Shown here: in pieces, positions 20,484 to 29,806 of the stretch
Layout of the letters: every line of letters starts with the position of its first letter
Position numbering within the stretch: the first letter of the stretch is position 1
Assembly (NCBI GenBank): GCA_018195615.1
Contig: JAGTPG010000001.1
Coordinates: 620,001-684,000 of the forward strand
Source: Streptomyces tuirus
Lineage (GTDB): Bacteria > Actinomycetota > Actinomycetes > Streptomycetales > Streptomycetaceae
Length of the DNA: 64,000 nucleotides
Direction of reading: 5' to 3'
Translations under genes and position numbers: made by a program
The notes under the pieces: generated by a model
Seen by the model: only the letters and a program-made list of their open reading frames with translations
The model's database searches: none
What the model was told of the DNA's origin: nothing

Positions 20484-20563
20484 TGTTGTGCAGATGATTG
20501 ACGGCTGCACGGCTACTGCATAACTTCACGGACCAACCGCGACCCGTCCCCCAGGGAGCTCCC

Positions 20564-21909
20564 GTGCAGCCATCCCCCTCCCCCGCCCGATCAGCCCCCG
20601 ATTCACGGCAGTTGCGCCGCGTCGCCGTCTCCGGCCTGCTCGGCACGGCCGTCGAGTTCTACGACTTCCTCGTCTACGGCACGGTCGCCGCGCTCGTCTT
20701 CGGCGACCTGTTCTTCCCTCAGGCCGACCCGGCGGTCGGCACCATCGCGGCGTTCGGCACGTTCGCCGCGGGCTATCTCGCCCGGCCCCTGGGCGGCATC
20801 GTCTTCGGCCACTTCGGCGACCGGGTCGGCCGCAAGTCGATGATGCTGCTGACCATGGTCCTGATGGGCTGCGGCAGCTTCCTCATCGGGCTGCTGCCGA
20901 CGTACGACGCGATCGGCGTCTGGGCACCGATCCTGCTGGTCGCCCTGCGTGTGGTGCAGGGCATCGCGATCGGCGGTGAGTGGGGCGGCGCGATGCTGAT
21001 GGTCGTCGAGCACGCCGAGCACGCGCAGGGGTCCCGGCGCGGTCTGTGGTCCAGCTTCACCCAGCTCGGCGCCCCCCTCGGCTCCGTGCTGTCGGCCGGC
21101 GTGGTCACGATCGTCGCCGGCCTGCCGGACGACGAGTTCCGCTCCTGGGGCTGGCGGGTGCCGTTCCTGCTGAGCATCGTGCTGCTGGCCGTCGGGCTGT
21201 TCGTGCGTCTGAAGGTCGCCGAGAGCCCGCTGTTCGCGCAGGCCAAGCGGGAGCCCGTGGACAAGCCGCCGATCCTTGAGGTGCTGCGCCGCCCCAAGCC
21301 CGTGCTGCTGGCCGCGTGCGTCGGCATCGGCGCGTTCACCACCCAGTCGCTGCTGACCAGTTTCATGATCTCCTACGCCGTCGACCAGGGGTACAGCCGC
21401 CCGCAGGTGCTGACCGCGGTGACCGTCGCCTCCTGTGTGGCCCTCGCCGTTCTGCCCGCCGCGTCGGCGCTGTCCGACCGGGTCGGACGCCGGCCCGTCG
21501 TGCTCGCCGGGGCGGTCGCCTCCGCCGCGCTCGCCTTCCCGGTGCTGGCGCTGGTCGACTCCGGCTCGCCCGGACTGCTGATCCTCGCGCTCGCCCTCGG
21601 CCACGGCGTCGCCCAGTCCACCATGTACGGCCCGCTCGGGCCCTGCTCACCGAGATGTTCGGCACCCGCGTCCGCTACACCGGCGCCTCCCTCGGCTACC
21701 AGGGGGCGACCCTCGTCGGCGCCGGGTTCTCACCGCTGATCGCCGGCAGCCTCGTCGCCTCCACCGGCGGCGGCAGCACCCCGGTGTCGCTGCTGCTCTG
21801 CGCGGGCGCGGCGATCACCGCCCTCACCGTGTGGCGGCTGCGCGAGACGCACACGGACGCCCTGGACTCCCCCACCGCCGCCCCCGCTCTGGAAGGGACC
21901 CCCCGTTGA
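20564..21909 (+). CDS. MHS-family MFS transporter (frameshifted)
   Basis: A metabolite:H+ symporter-type major facilitator, about 448 residues and 12 membrane helices. The family marks are VEFYDFLVYG at the first helix, the loop FGHFGDRVGRKSMM, and RVVQGIAIGGEWGGA. Start is the GTG at 20564. The frame breaks at 21638-21640; adding one G in the GGG run gives GPLGALLTEMFGTRVRYTGAS, a conserved segment, and the frame then continues to 21909. MHS carriers import organic acids such as shikimate, citrate or protocatechuate, which fits the acyl-CoA ligase nearby. The stop overlaps the next gene's TTG start. Confidence 0.87.
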
Positions 21910-23273
21910 GGATCCGCCTCGCCCTGGTGACCGCCTGCCTGTCCCTTGCGACCGCCCTGCCGGCGCAGGCCGCCGCCACCGGCACCCACCTGGAGGGCCG
22001 GCTCCCCTCCGGCGCCGCGTACGTGATGGACGTACCGGCGTCCTGGAACGGCACGGTGCTGCTGTACAGCCATGGCTACACCCCGGCGGGAGCCCCCAAC
22101 CCGGCCCAGAACACGCCCGGTCAGGCCGCCCGGGACAAGCTGCTGGCCGAGGGGTACGCGCTGATCGGGTCCTCGTACGCGACGAACGGCTGGGCGATCG
22201 CCGAGGCGGTACCCGATCAGCTCGCCACGCTGGACCTGTTCACGGAGAAGTTCGGGGCGGCCCGGCGGACCCTCGCCTGGGGCACCTCGTACGGCGGCTT
22301 CGTCACCACGATGCTCGCCGAGCGGCACGCCGACCGGTTCGACGGCTCGTTGTCGATGTGCGGGCTGGTGCAGGGCGGTGTCGCCAACTGGAACAGCACC
22401 CTGGACCCGGTGTTCGCGCTGCGCACGCTGCTCGCCCCGGACTCCGGCATCCGGCTGACGGGCTTCGGGGACCAGGCGGAGGCGGTCGCCGCCGGGAAGG
22501 CGCTTGAGCCGAAGGTCGAGGCCGCCCAGCGGACCCCCGAAGGCCGGGCGCGGATCGCCCTCGCCGCGGCCCTGCACAACATCCCCGGCCACAACGACGC
22601 CTCGCAGCCCGAGCCCGGACCCACGGACTGGGCGGCCCGGCAGTCCAACCAGTACGCCGCCGTCCGGGGCCTCCTGCAACTGCCTGCCTTCAGCTGGCGG
22701 CAGGAGGCCGAGGCCCGGGCGGGCGGCAGCCCGTCCTGGAACACGGGCGTCGACTACACCGCCATGCTCGCCCGGTCCCCGCTGTACAAAGAGGTGACGG
22801 AGCTCTACAAGGAGGCGGGGCTGTCCTTGCGTACCGACCTCGCGGCCCTGGGCAAGGCGCCCCGGATCGCCGCCGACCCGCAGGCCGTGCGGTGGATGCG
22901 GGACACCAGTGTGCTCTCCGGCCGGCTCAGCGACCCCCAGCTGAACATCCACACGACGGGTGACGCGCTGATCCCGGTGCAGGCCGAGAGCGCCTACCGG
23001 CGGGCGGCCACGGCAGCGGGCTCCGCGGGGCTGCTCCGCCAGGCCTACGTCGACGGCCCCGGCCACTGCACCTTCACCACCGGTGAGACGCTCGCCGCCC
23101 TGGACGCCCTGGAGGACCGCCTGGACACCGGCCGCTGGGACACCTCGCCCAGCGGCCTCAACTCCCGCGCGCGGCAGGAGGATCCGACGACCGACGCCCG
23201 CTACGTTCCCCGCATCCCGACGGCCTACCCCCGCCCCTACGACCTCGCCCACCCGGGAGACACCCGGCCATGA
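21906..23273 (+). CDS. Secreted alpha/beta hydrolase (esterase-like)
   Basis: A 455-residue exported hydrolase. The TTG at 21906 overlaps the transporter stop (TTGA) and gives a signal peptide MRIRLALVTACLSLATALPAQAA with cleavage after AQA. The oxyanion strand LLYSHGY and the nucleophile elbow GTSYGG with Ser128 are clear. An acid in the NIHTTGDALIP region and the His in DGPGHCTF complete a plausible triad. It may release the acid imported by the adjacent MHS carrier from an ester outside the cell. The next gene overlaps its stop (ATGA). Confidence 0.82.
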   Translation: MRIRLALVTACLSLATALPAQAAATGTHLEGRLPSGAAYVMDVPASWNGTVLLYSHGYTPAGAPNPAQNTPGQAARDKLLAEGYALIGSSYATNGWAIAEAVPDQLATLDLFTEKFGAARRTLAWGTSYGGFVTTMLAERHADRFDGSLSMCGLVQGGVANWNSTLDPVFALRTLLAPDSGIRLTGFGDQAEAVAAGKALEPKVEAAQRTPEGRARIALAAALHNIPGHNDASQPEPGPTDWAARQSNQYAAVRGLLQLPAFSWRQEAEARAGGSPSWNTGVDYTAMLARSPLYKEVTELYKEAGLSLRTDLAALGKAPRIAADPQAVRWMRDTSVLSGRLSDPQLNIHTTGDALIPVQAESAYRRAATAAGSAGLLRQAYVDGPGHCTFTTGETLAALDALEDRLDTGRWDTSPSGLNSRARQEDPTTDARYVPRIPTAYPRPYDLAHPGDTRP

Positions 23274-24047
23274 CGACCCTCCCCCTTCTCGGCTTCGCTC
23301 GCGCGGGGGACCCCCACCGCGCCCGACCGGCTGCTGTCCGTGCTCGCGGCCTTCGACCACGAGCACCCGGCCCTGTGCCTGACGGACATCAGCCGGCGGG
23401 CCGGACTGAGCCTGACCACCACGCACCGCCTGGTGGGCGCGCTCACCGAGTGGGGCGCCCTGGAACGCGACGAGTCCGGCGTCTACCACGTCGGGCTGCG
23501 GCTGTGGGAGATCGCCGCCCTGGCTCCGCGCGGCCTCGCCCTGCGGCAGATCGCGCTGCCGTACCTGGAGGACCTGTACGAGGCGACGCACGAGAACGTG
23601 CAACTGGCCGTGCGGGACGGCCGGGACGTCGTCTACATCGAGTGGCTCTCGGGCCGGTCGGCGGTCGGGGTGCACATCCGCGTCGGCGCCCGCTGGCCGC
23701 TGCACGCCACCGGAGTCGGACTCGCCCTGCTCGCCCACGGAGATCCGCAGCTCCAGGAGAAGTACTGCGCGGGCGAGCTCGCGTCCTTCACCCCGTACAC
23801 GATCACCGACCCGGCGCGGCTGCGGCGGGTGCTGGCCGAAGTGCGGCGGTCGGGCGTGGCGGTGAGCGACCGTCAGGTCACGGCGGACGCCCTGTCGGTG
23901 GCCGCCCCGGTACGCGGCCCGGACGGTACGGTGACCGCCGCCGTGTCCATCGTGGTGCCGCACGCGGACGCCCAGGTGCCGGTGCTGGTCCCGGCGGTGC
24001 GGGTGGCGGCACGGGGCATCTCACGGGCGCTCGGCTGGCAGCCTTGA
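23270..24047 (+). CDS. IclR-family transcriptional regulator (frame problem at N-terminus)
   Basis: An effector-binding repressor or activator. HTH: CLTDISRRAGLSLTTTHRLVGAL. The IclR sensing domain follows (ENVQLAVRDGRDVVYIEWLSG, LHATGVGLALLA, and DALSVAAPVRGPDG). The natural start appears to be the ATG at 23270, overlapping the hydrolase stop and preceded by GGGAGA, but from there the frame does not reach the HTH. The in-frame start (GTG 23340) would lose the first wing residues DRLLS. One extra base or two missing bases between 23281 and 23315 reconcile both. That stretch resembles a Streptomyces repeat (CTCGGCTTCGCTCG then GGGGGACCCCC). Confidence 0.78.
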
Positions 24048-24063
24048 ACCGTTCGTGTGGGGG

Positions 24064-24914
24064 TCACGCTTCCCGGGGCGGGGTCATCGCCCAGCGGATG
24101 GTCCGCGTCAGGGCCTGGCCGGTGGGGCGTACCGCGAGGTCCTCGACGACCGGGACCCTGGGCAGCCACAGCATGCCGCGCGCCCAGGGCGGAAGCAGGC
24201 TGACGGCGTTCGCGGCCAGCCCGCCGTAGAAGGGCCGTACGGGAAGGGGCAGCGGCGGCCGGAACAGCAGGAAGCGGGCGGCGGCCCTGGCCTCGGGTGT
24301 GGCCCGCAGCTCGGGCCGGTAGGCGGTCAGGCGCTCGGACAGCTCGCGGCGGTCGCGCGGCGGGCCGTCGGCCCCCAGCGCCTCGGCGACGCGCGCGGCG
24401 TCCGCGACGTAGGCGTCGTAGCCGGCGGCGTCCAGCGGGCGGGCTCCGTAGCGTTCGTGGGCGCGCAGGAAGCTGTCCGTCTCGGCGGCGTGCACCCAGC
24501 CGAGCAGGTGCGGGTCGGCCGCGTGGTACGGGACGCCCTCGGCCGTCGTCCCGCGGATCCGTTCGTGGATGGCGCGTACGTGGTCGACGGCCTGCCGGGC
24601 GTCCTCGGCGGTGCCGTACGTCGTCACGGCCAGGAAGGTGCTGGTGCGCTGCAGTCGCCCCCAGGGGTCGCCGCGAAAGCCGGAGTGACCGGCCACGGCC
24701 GCCATGGCGAGCGGGTGCAGGGACTGCAGCAGCAGGGCGGTCAGTCCGCCGATGAACATCGAGGCGTCACCGTGCACGGTGCGGATCGGCCGGTCCGGTC
24801 CGAACCAGCGCGGGCCTGGAGTGTCGTGGATACGGGCACGCGTCGCGGGCCCCCGGGGCCGGCGACCCGGCGGAACAGCGCTTGCCCCAGCTGTTCACGA
24901 ACGACGGTCAGCAC
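24064..24914 (-). CDS. DUF2236 / MpaB-like oxygenase family protein (frameshifted)
   Basis: About 283 residues after repair. The DUF2236 family includes latex-clearing rubber oxygenase and mpaB-type b-heme enzymes. Conserved features seen are VHGDASMFIGGLTALLLQSLHPLAMAAV, HSGFRGDPWGRLQRTSTF, and a HERI..T..G.PYHA segment with potential heme ligand residues. The frame is interrupted near 24847; adding one C joins an N-terminus beginning VLTVVREQLGQALFRRVAGP (GTG 24914, GGGAGG upstream) to the rest. Without that, the frame starts at 24777. It heads away from the SDR, flavoprotein and SRPBCC genes on the same strand. Confidence 0.8.
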
Positions 24915-25003
24915 GATCGGCCTCCCCTCTCCTGCTGCCCAGTGTCCGGCATCGCGGCGGTGGACCGCTCGGGGTGTGCACCGGGACCGGGGCGGCCCAG
25001 GCG

Positions 25004-25885
25004 TCAGGGTCCCGGTTCGGAGGCCCTACGGTCGGCCCGGCCGCCGGCGCCGAGCGGGCCGGAGTGCCGGAGGGGCTCCGCGGCCTCCAGGCGGGGCAGT
25101 TCGTGGCGTGACACCCGCAGCACGACGGCCGGCAGGGCGGCGCGCACCGGCTGGGCCAGGCGCAGCCACGCCGGCGCGTACACGGCCGTACGGCGGCGCT
25201 CGACTCCGCGGACCAGGCGGGCGGCGATCGTGTCCACCGGAAACACCCTGCGGGCCGGTGGGGGCATGTGGGCGCGCAGTTCGCGCAGGGCGGTGTACCG
25301 GTCGGCGTCGCGGATCATGTCGGTGTCCGTCCAGCTGGGATAGGCGATGCCCACCCCCACCCCCTGGTGCGCCACCTCCGCCCGCAGGGCGTGCGCGAAG
25401 GCCTCGGCGCCCGCCTTGGAGGCGCAGTAGGCGCTCATCAGCGGCGCGGCGCCGATCGATGCCAGCGAGGCGATCTGGAGGAAGTAGCCCGCCGTGTCGA
25501 TGAGGTCGGGCAGGAACACCCGGGCCGTGTGGGCGCTGCCGGTGAGGTTGACGTCGATCACGCGGCGCCAGGCGGCCGCGTCCGAGGTGAGGAACGGCCC
25601 GCCCTCGGCGATGCCGGCGTTCGCCACCACGGCCGAAGGACGCCCGAGTCCGGCCCGCACGGTCTGTGCGGCGGCATCCAGGGCGGCGACGTCCGTGACG
25701 TCGACCTCCACGGCGAGAGCGGGGCCGGGCAGGGAGGCGGCCACCGCGTCCAGGGAGGCCTTCTCGTGGCCGAGGAGCGCCACCCTGGCACGTCGCCGGG
25801 CGATCTCGTGGGCCATGGCGGCGCCCAGTCCGCGGGCCGCTCCGGTGATGACGACCGTACGCCCGGCGAGCGGGCTGCTGCGCAT
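25004..25885 (-). CDS. Short-chain dehydrogenase/reductase
   Basis: A 293-residue classical SDR. TGAARGLGAAMA (14-25) binds NAD(P), NAG is at 89-91, and the catalytic residues are Ser140, Tyr153 and Lys157 in SAYCASKAG. The C-terminal part (about 235-265) has a basic and hydrophobic stretch suggestive of membrane contact, as in SDRs acting on lipids. It is 89 bp upstream of the DUF2236 gene and downstream of the CrtI-like gene, all on the minus strand. Confidence 0.88.
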   Translation of the reverse strand: MRSSPLAGRTVVITGAARGLGAAMAHEIARRRARVALLGHEKASLDAVAASLPGPALAVEVDVTDVAALDAAAQTVRAGLGRPSAVVANAGIAEGGPFLTSDAAAWRRVIDVNLTGSAHTARVFLPDLIDTAGYFLQIASLASIGAAPLMSAYCASKAGAEAFAHALRAEVAHQGVGVGIAYPSWTDTDMIRDADRYTALRELRAHMPPPARRVFPVDTIAARLVRGVERRRTAVYAPAWLRLAQPVRAALPAVVLRVSRHELPRLEAAEPLRHSGPLGAGGRADRRASEPGP

Positions 25886-26011
25886 GGGCTGCTCTCCTTC
25901 CCGGCTCCTATGCCCGTTCCCGGCTCCGATGTCCCGCTCCGAGCGACGTCTCGTCCGCCGCCTTCTCGTCTCGGTCTCGTGCGGCGGGTCCGGGCGGGAC
26001 CGCCGCGGGGC

Positions 26012-27627
26012 TCAGCGCCTGGTTCCGGTGCGGTCGCGGCGGGCCAGGAGCCGTTGCGCGCCGGTCAGGCCGGGGGGCAGGTGGCGGCGCAGTACGGCCC
26101 GTGCGGCGTTGGCCCCGGGCGCCCCGTGCACCCCGCCGCCCGGGTGGGCCCCGGAGGAGGCAAGGAAGAGGCCGGGTACAGGGGTCTCCGGGCGTCCGGT
26201 GCCGGGCAGGGGCGGAAGACGAGCTGCTGGTGCAGGGCGCTGGTGCCTCCGTTGATGGCTCCTCCGACCAGGTTGCCGTCGAGCGCCTCGAGGGTCGGGG
26301 GCGCCAGGACGCGGCGGGCCCGGACGAGGGAGCGGAAGCCGGGCGCGAACCGCTCCACCTGCCGTTCGACACGGTCCGCCATGACGTCCTGGTCCTTGGT
26401 GTCCCACCGGCCGGTGATGCCCTCGTCGCCGGCGTCCACGCCGATCTCGTGGGGGATGTGGGTGTAGGCCCAGGCCGATTCGGTGCCTCGGGGAGAGCGG
26501 GAGGCGTCGGAGGTGGTCATCTGGCCGAACACCAGGAAGGGGCGGTCCGGGACCTGCCGCATGGCGATCTGGGCGGCGAAGCGGGTGAGCTCGTCCAGGC
26601 CGTCGGCGAGGTGCACGGTGCCGGCCCGGGACGCCTGCTCGGCCTGCCAGGGCACCGGGCCGTCGAGCGCCCAGTCGACCTTGAAGGTGGCGAAGTCCCA
26701 CTGGAAGCGCCGCAGGTCGTCGAGGAGCTGCGCGGGCAGGTGCTCGGGTTCCACGAGTTTCCCGTACAGGGCGGACACGGACACGTCCGCGAGCACCGCC
26801 CGGCGTGCCGGCACCGCGTCACCGTCCGCTGTCCGCACCCCGACGGCCCGCCCGCCGCGTACGACGATCCGCTCGACGCGCCGACCGCAGCGCACCCGCC
26901 CGCCCCGGCTCTCCAGCCGTCGGACCAGGGCTCCGGCCAGTGCGCCGGAACCACCGGCCGGGACCGGGAAGCCGTACGTCTGCCCCAGCATCGCCATCAG
27001 CCAGCCGAAGCCGCCGCTGCCCGCCGCCTCGGGGGCAGGTCGGCGTGCAGGGCGTTGCCGGCCAGCAGCAGCCGGCCGCCCTGGCCGCGGAACTCCTCCT
27101 CGCCCAGGCGGCGCACCGGCAGCAGCAGGGAGCGTGCCATGCGCAGTCCGCCCGCCGCCCGCAGCCGCAGTGCGAGCCGGGCCGTCGAGCGGACGGGCGG
27201 GAACGGGGTGAACAACGCGTCCAGGAGGTCGGGGCGCAGGCGCTGCCACACGTCGTGCAGCCTCCGCCAGGCGGCTCCGTCGCCCGGTGCGAACGCCTCC
27301 AGGGACGCCGCGGTGGTGCCGATGTCGCGGTCCAGGACGGCGCAGCTGCCGTCGGTGAGGGGTGGGCCAGCACGCTGGGCGCGTGGCTCCACCGCAGTCC
27401 GTGGTCCTCCGGGCGCAGCGCGGCCAGGACGGGCGAGGCGGCGGCGAGGGGGTAGAAGGAGCTGAACAGGTCGTTGACGAAGGCGGGGTCGACGCCATGG
27501 TCGTGGCGCACCGCGCCCCCCGGTTCCGGCTGTTCCTCCAGCACCTCGACGCTCCACCCGGCGTCCACGAGCAGGTTGGCGGCCACCAGGCCGTTGGGCC
27601 CGCGCCGATCACCACGGCGTCAGGCAT
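26012..27627 (-). CDS. CrtI-like FAD-dependent oxidoreductase (four frameshifts)
   Basis: A phytoene-desaturase-like flavoprotein of about 539 residues. In the repaired reading it starts MPDAVVIGAGPNGLVAANLL with the dinucleotide-binding fold, and ends with the FAD-site motif GLFLASSGAHPGGGVHGAPG. Four breaks are seen near 27597, 27360, 27033 and 26220. Each is fixed by restoring one C, read on the coding strand, in a C run, and each repair yields family sequence (SVLAHPLTDG, ADLPPEAAGSGGFGW, VFRPLPGTGRPE). The ATG at 27627 overlaps the SRPBCC gene's stop by 8 bp. Members oxidise polyenes, sterols or retinoid-like lipids, so it probably acts with the SDR and DUF2236 protein on a hydrophobic substrate. 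Confidence 0.82.
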
Positions 27628-28126
27628 GGCGGGCCCCGTCCGCGTCCGAGCCCACCGTCACCTGGCCCAGGGCGCGCCGGCTCTCCGCCTCCTCCACGTC
27701 GTGCTCGCACAGCCTGGCCAGCCGGGCCAGCATGGCGCGGTGGCGCAGCTGAATCAGCGCCTCGATGCCGACGTTGTGCATCCGGCCGCCGGCTCCTCGC
27801 AGGGGGTGCTCGTCCACGATCACCAGGCAGTGCTCGCCCCAGGGCCGCAGTTCGATCGCGATGCGCGCCGTGCCCAGCACTCCGGCGTGGGCCTCCAGCT
27901 CCAGCCGGGTGCCTTCCTCGTGGTGGCGGACGACCGTCTCGTTGTCCAGGTGCACCGGGCCGAGCCGGACCTGGTAGCGGATCGCCGCGCCGGTGTGCGG
28001 CCACCGCCCGCGCACGGGGTGGGACGCCGAGGTTCCCACCACCCACTCCGCGTAGCGGCTGCCGTCGGCGAGGACGGCCCACACGTCGCGCGGGCCGACT
28101 CGGATCAGGTGATGGCGAACGGCCAC
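27620..28126 (-). CDS. SRPBCC-family (START-like) lipid-binding protein
   Basis: A 168-residue protein of the polyketide-cyclase/dehydrase helix-grip fold: VRHHLIRVGPRDVWAVLADGSRYAEWVVG opens the domain, and W.HTGAAIRYQVRLGP and LVIVDEHPLRGAG follow. GTG at 28126 has GGGAGG 8 nt upstream. Such proteins bind or shuttle hydrophobic ligands. It is the first gene of the minus-strand redox group and is divergent from the GH16 gene. Confidence 0.85.
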   Translation of the reverse strand: MAVRHHLIRVGPRDVWAVLADGSRYAEWVVGTSASHPVRGRWPHTGAAIRYQVRLGPVHLDNETVVRHHEEGTRLELEAHAGVLGTARIAIELRPWGEHCLVIVDEHPLRGAGGRMHNVGIEALIQLRHRAMLARLARLCEHDVEEAESRRALGQVTVGSDADGARHA

Positions 28127-28313
28127 GGGTACCTCCCTGTGCTGCCTGGACCGGATGGTCAGTCGTCCAGCACGAGTGCCCCCGCATCCCTCGTTCAACA
28201 GCAGGGCCCCTTTCCCACCCGGACCGTTCAAGCTGTGCACTCACCGGCCGCTCCGCACTTTTCCCGGCTTTACCTCTTGACGGCCCGGACGGCGTGGAGC
28301 ACATTGACGTCAC

Positions 28314-28331
28314 TTTGAGAGCGCTCTCAAA
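28314..28331. promoter_or_regulatory. Perfect 18-bp palindromic operator (LacI-type)
   Basis: TTTGAGAGCGCTCTCAAA is a perfect palindrome 31 bp upstream of the GH16 start. It resembles operators of LacI-family repressors of glycoside utilisation in Streptomyces, such as the CebR box with its GGGAGCGCTCCC core. The cognate repressor is not in the window. Confidence 0.75.
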
Positions 28332-28361
28332 CCCGCTCCCTTCTCCGAGAGGCATCCCCAC

Positions 28362-29755
28362 ATGAGTGACACCTCCGGCAGACCCCCAGCTCGGCGCCCC
28401 TTCCGGCGGGCGTTCGTCGCCGTCGTCAGCACGCTCGGCCTCGCGGTGTCCGCCGCCGCGGTCGCCACCCCGTCCGCCGGCGCGGCCGCGCCGCCGCCCC
28501 GTCGGGCTGGACGCAGGTGTTCGTGGACGACTTCACCGGCCCCGCGGGCAGCGGCGTCAACACCTCCAACTGGCAGTACGCGACCGGCAAGGGCTACCCC
28601 GGCGGCCCCGCCAACTGGGGCACCGGCGAGATCGAGACGATGACGAGCAGCACGGAGAACGTCTCCCTCGACGGCAACGGCAACCTGCGCATCACCCCGC
28701 GACGTGACGGTGCGGGCAACTGGACCTCCGGCCGCATCGAGACCAACCGCACCGACTTCCAGCCCCCGGCCGGCGGAAAGCTCCGCGTCGAGTCGCGCAT
28801 CCAGGTGCCGAACGTCACCGGGGCCGCCGCCAAGGGCTACTGGCCCGCCTTCTGGATGCTGGGCGCGCCGTACCGCGGCAACTACTGGAACTGGCCGGCG
28901 GTCGGCGAGCTGGACATCATGGAGAACACCCAGGGCATGAACACGGTGTTCGCGACGATGCACTGCGGCACCTCGCCGGGCGGCCCCTGCAACGAGACCA
29001 GCGGCATCGGCAGTTCGACCACCTGCCAGGGCACCACCTGCCAGGCCGGCTTCCACACGTACCGGATGGAGTGGGACCGCTCGACGAGCGTCGAGGAGAT
29101 CCGCTTCTACCTCGACGGCGTCAACTTCCACACGGTGCGCGCCAACCAGGTGGACGCGACGACCTGGCGGAACGCCACGGACCACGGCTTCTTCATCATC
29201 CTGAACGTCGCGATGGGCGGCGGTTTCCCGGACGCGTTCGGCGGTGGACCGGACGCCGGGACGCAGCCCGGCCACCCGATGGTCGTCGACTACGTCCAGG
29301 TGCTGTCGTCCGGCGGTGGCACCACGCCTCCCCCGACCGGAAACCGCGACGCCTACTCCACCATCCAGGCCGAATCCTTCGACGGCCAGTCAGGGGTGAG
29401 CACCGAGTCGACGTCCGACTCCGGCGGCGGCCAGAACGTCGGCTCACTGGCCAACGGCGACTGGCTGCACTTCAAGGGCGTCAACTTCGGCTCCACGGCC
29501 GCCCGGCAGTTCAGCGCCCGGGTCGCGAGCGGCGCGGCGGGCGGCGTCAGCGGGCTGGTCGAGGTGCGGCTGGACAGCCGGAGCAACGCGCCCGTCGGGA
29601 GTTTCGCGGTGGGCGACACCGGCGGCTGGCAGTCGTGGCGGACCGTTCCCGCGAACATCAGTTCCGTGACGGGTACGCACGACGTGTATCTGACCTTCAC
29701 GAGCGGTCAGCCGCAGGATTTCGTCAACGTCAACTGGTTCACCTTCGGGCGCTGA
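28362..29755 (+). CDS. Secreted endo-beta-1,3-glucanase: GH16 + CBM6 (frameshifted in signal region)
   Basis: A secreted laminarinase-type enzyme of about 464 residues. The signal segment runs from MSDTSGRPPARRPFRRAFVA to ATPSAGAAA. The frame then breaks at 28497-28500 (CCCC), and adding one C gives PPSGWTQVFVDDFTGP, the GH16 start. The catalytic motif GELDIMEN carries Glu183, Asp185 and Glu188. After a short Pro/Thr linker (about residue 325) a C-terminal CBM6 begins YSTIQAESFDGQSGV and contains ANGDWLHFKGVNFG. Expression probably depends on the palindrome just upstream. The product hydrolyses beta-1,3-glucan (fungal or algal) outside the cell. Confidence 0.9.
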
Positions 29756-29768
29756 CGATCCTCGACGA

Positions 29769-29794
29769 GGGGGCTCCACACGCGTGGGGCCCCC
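29769..29794. terminator. Bidirectional terminator hairpin
   Basis: GGGGGCTCCAC at 29769-29779 pairs with GTGGGGCCCCC at 29784-29794 (one G-T wobble), followed by TTT. It lies between the converging GH16 and AraC genes. Confidence 0.8.
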
Positions 29795-29806
29795 TTTGCG
29801 CTGTCC

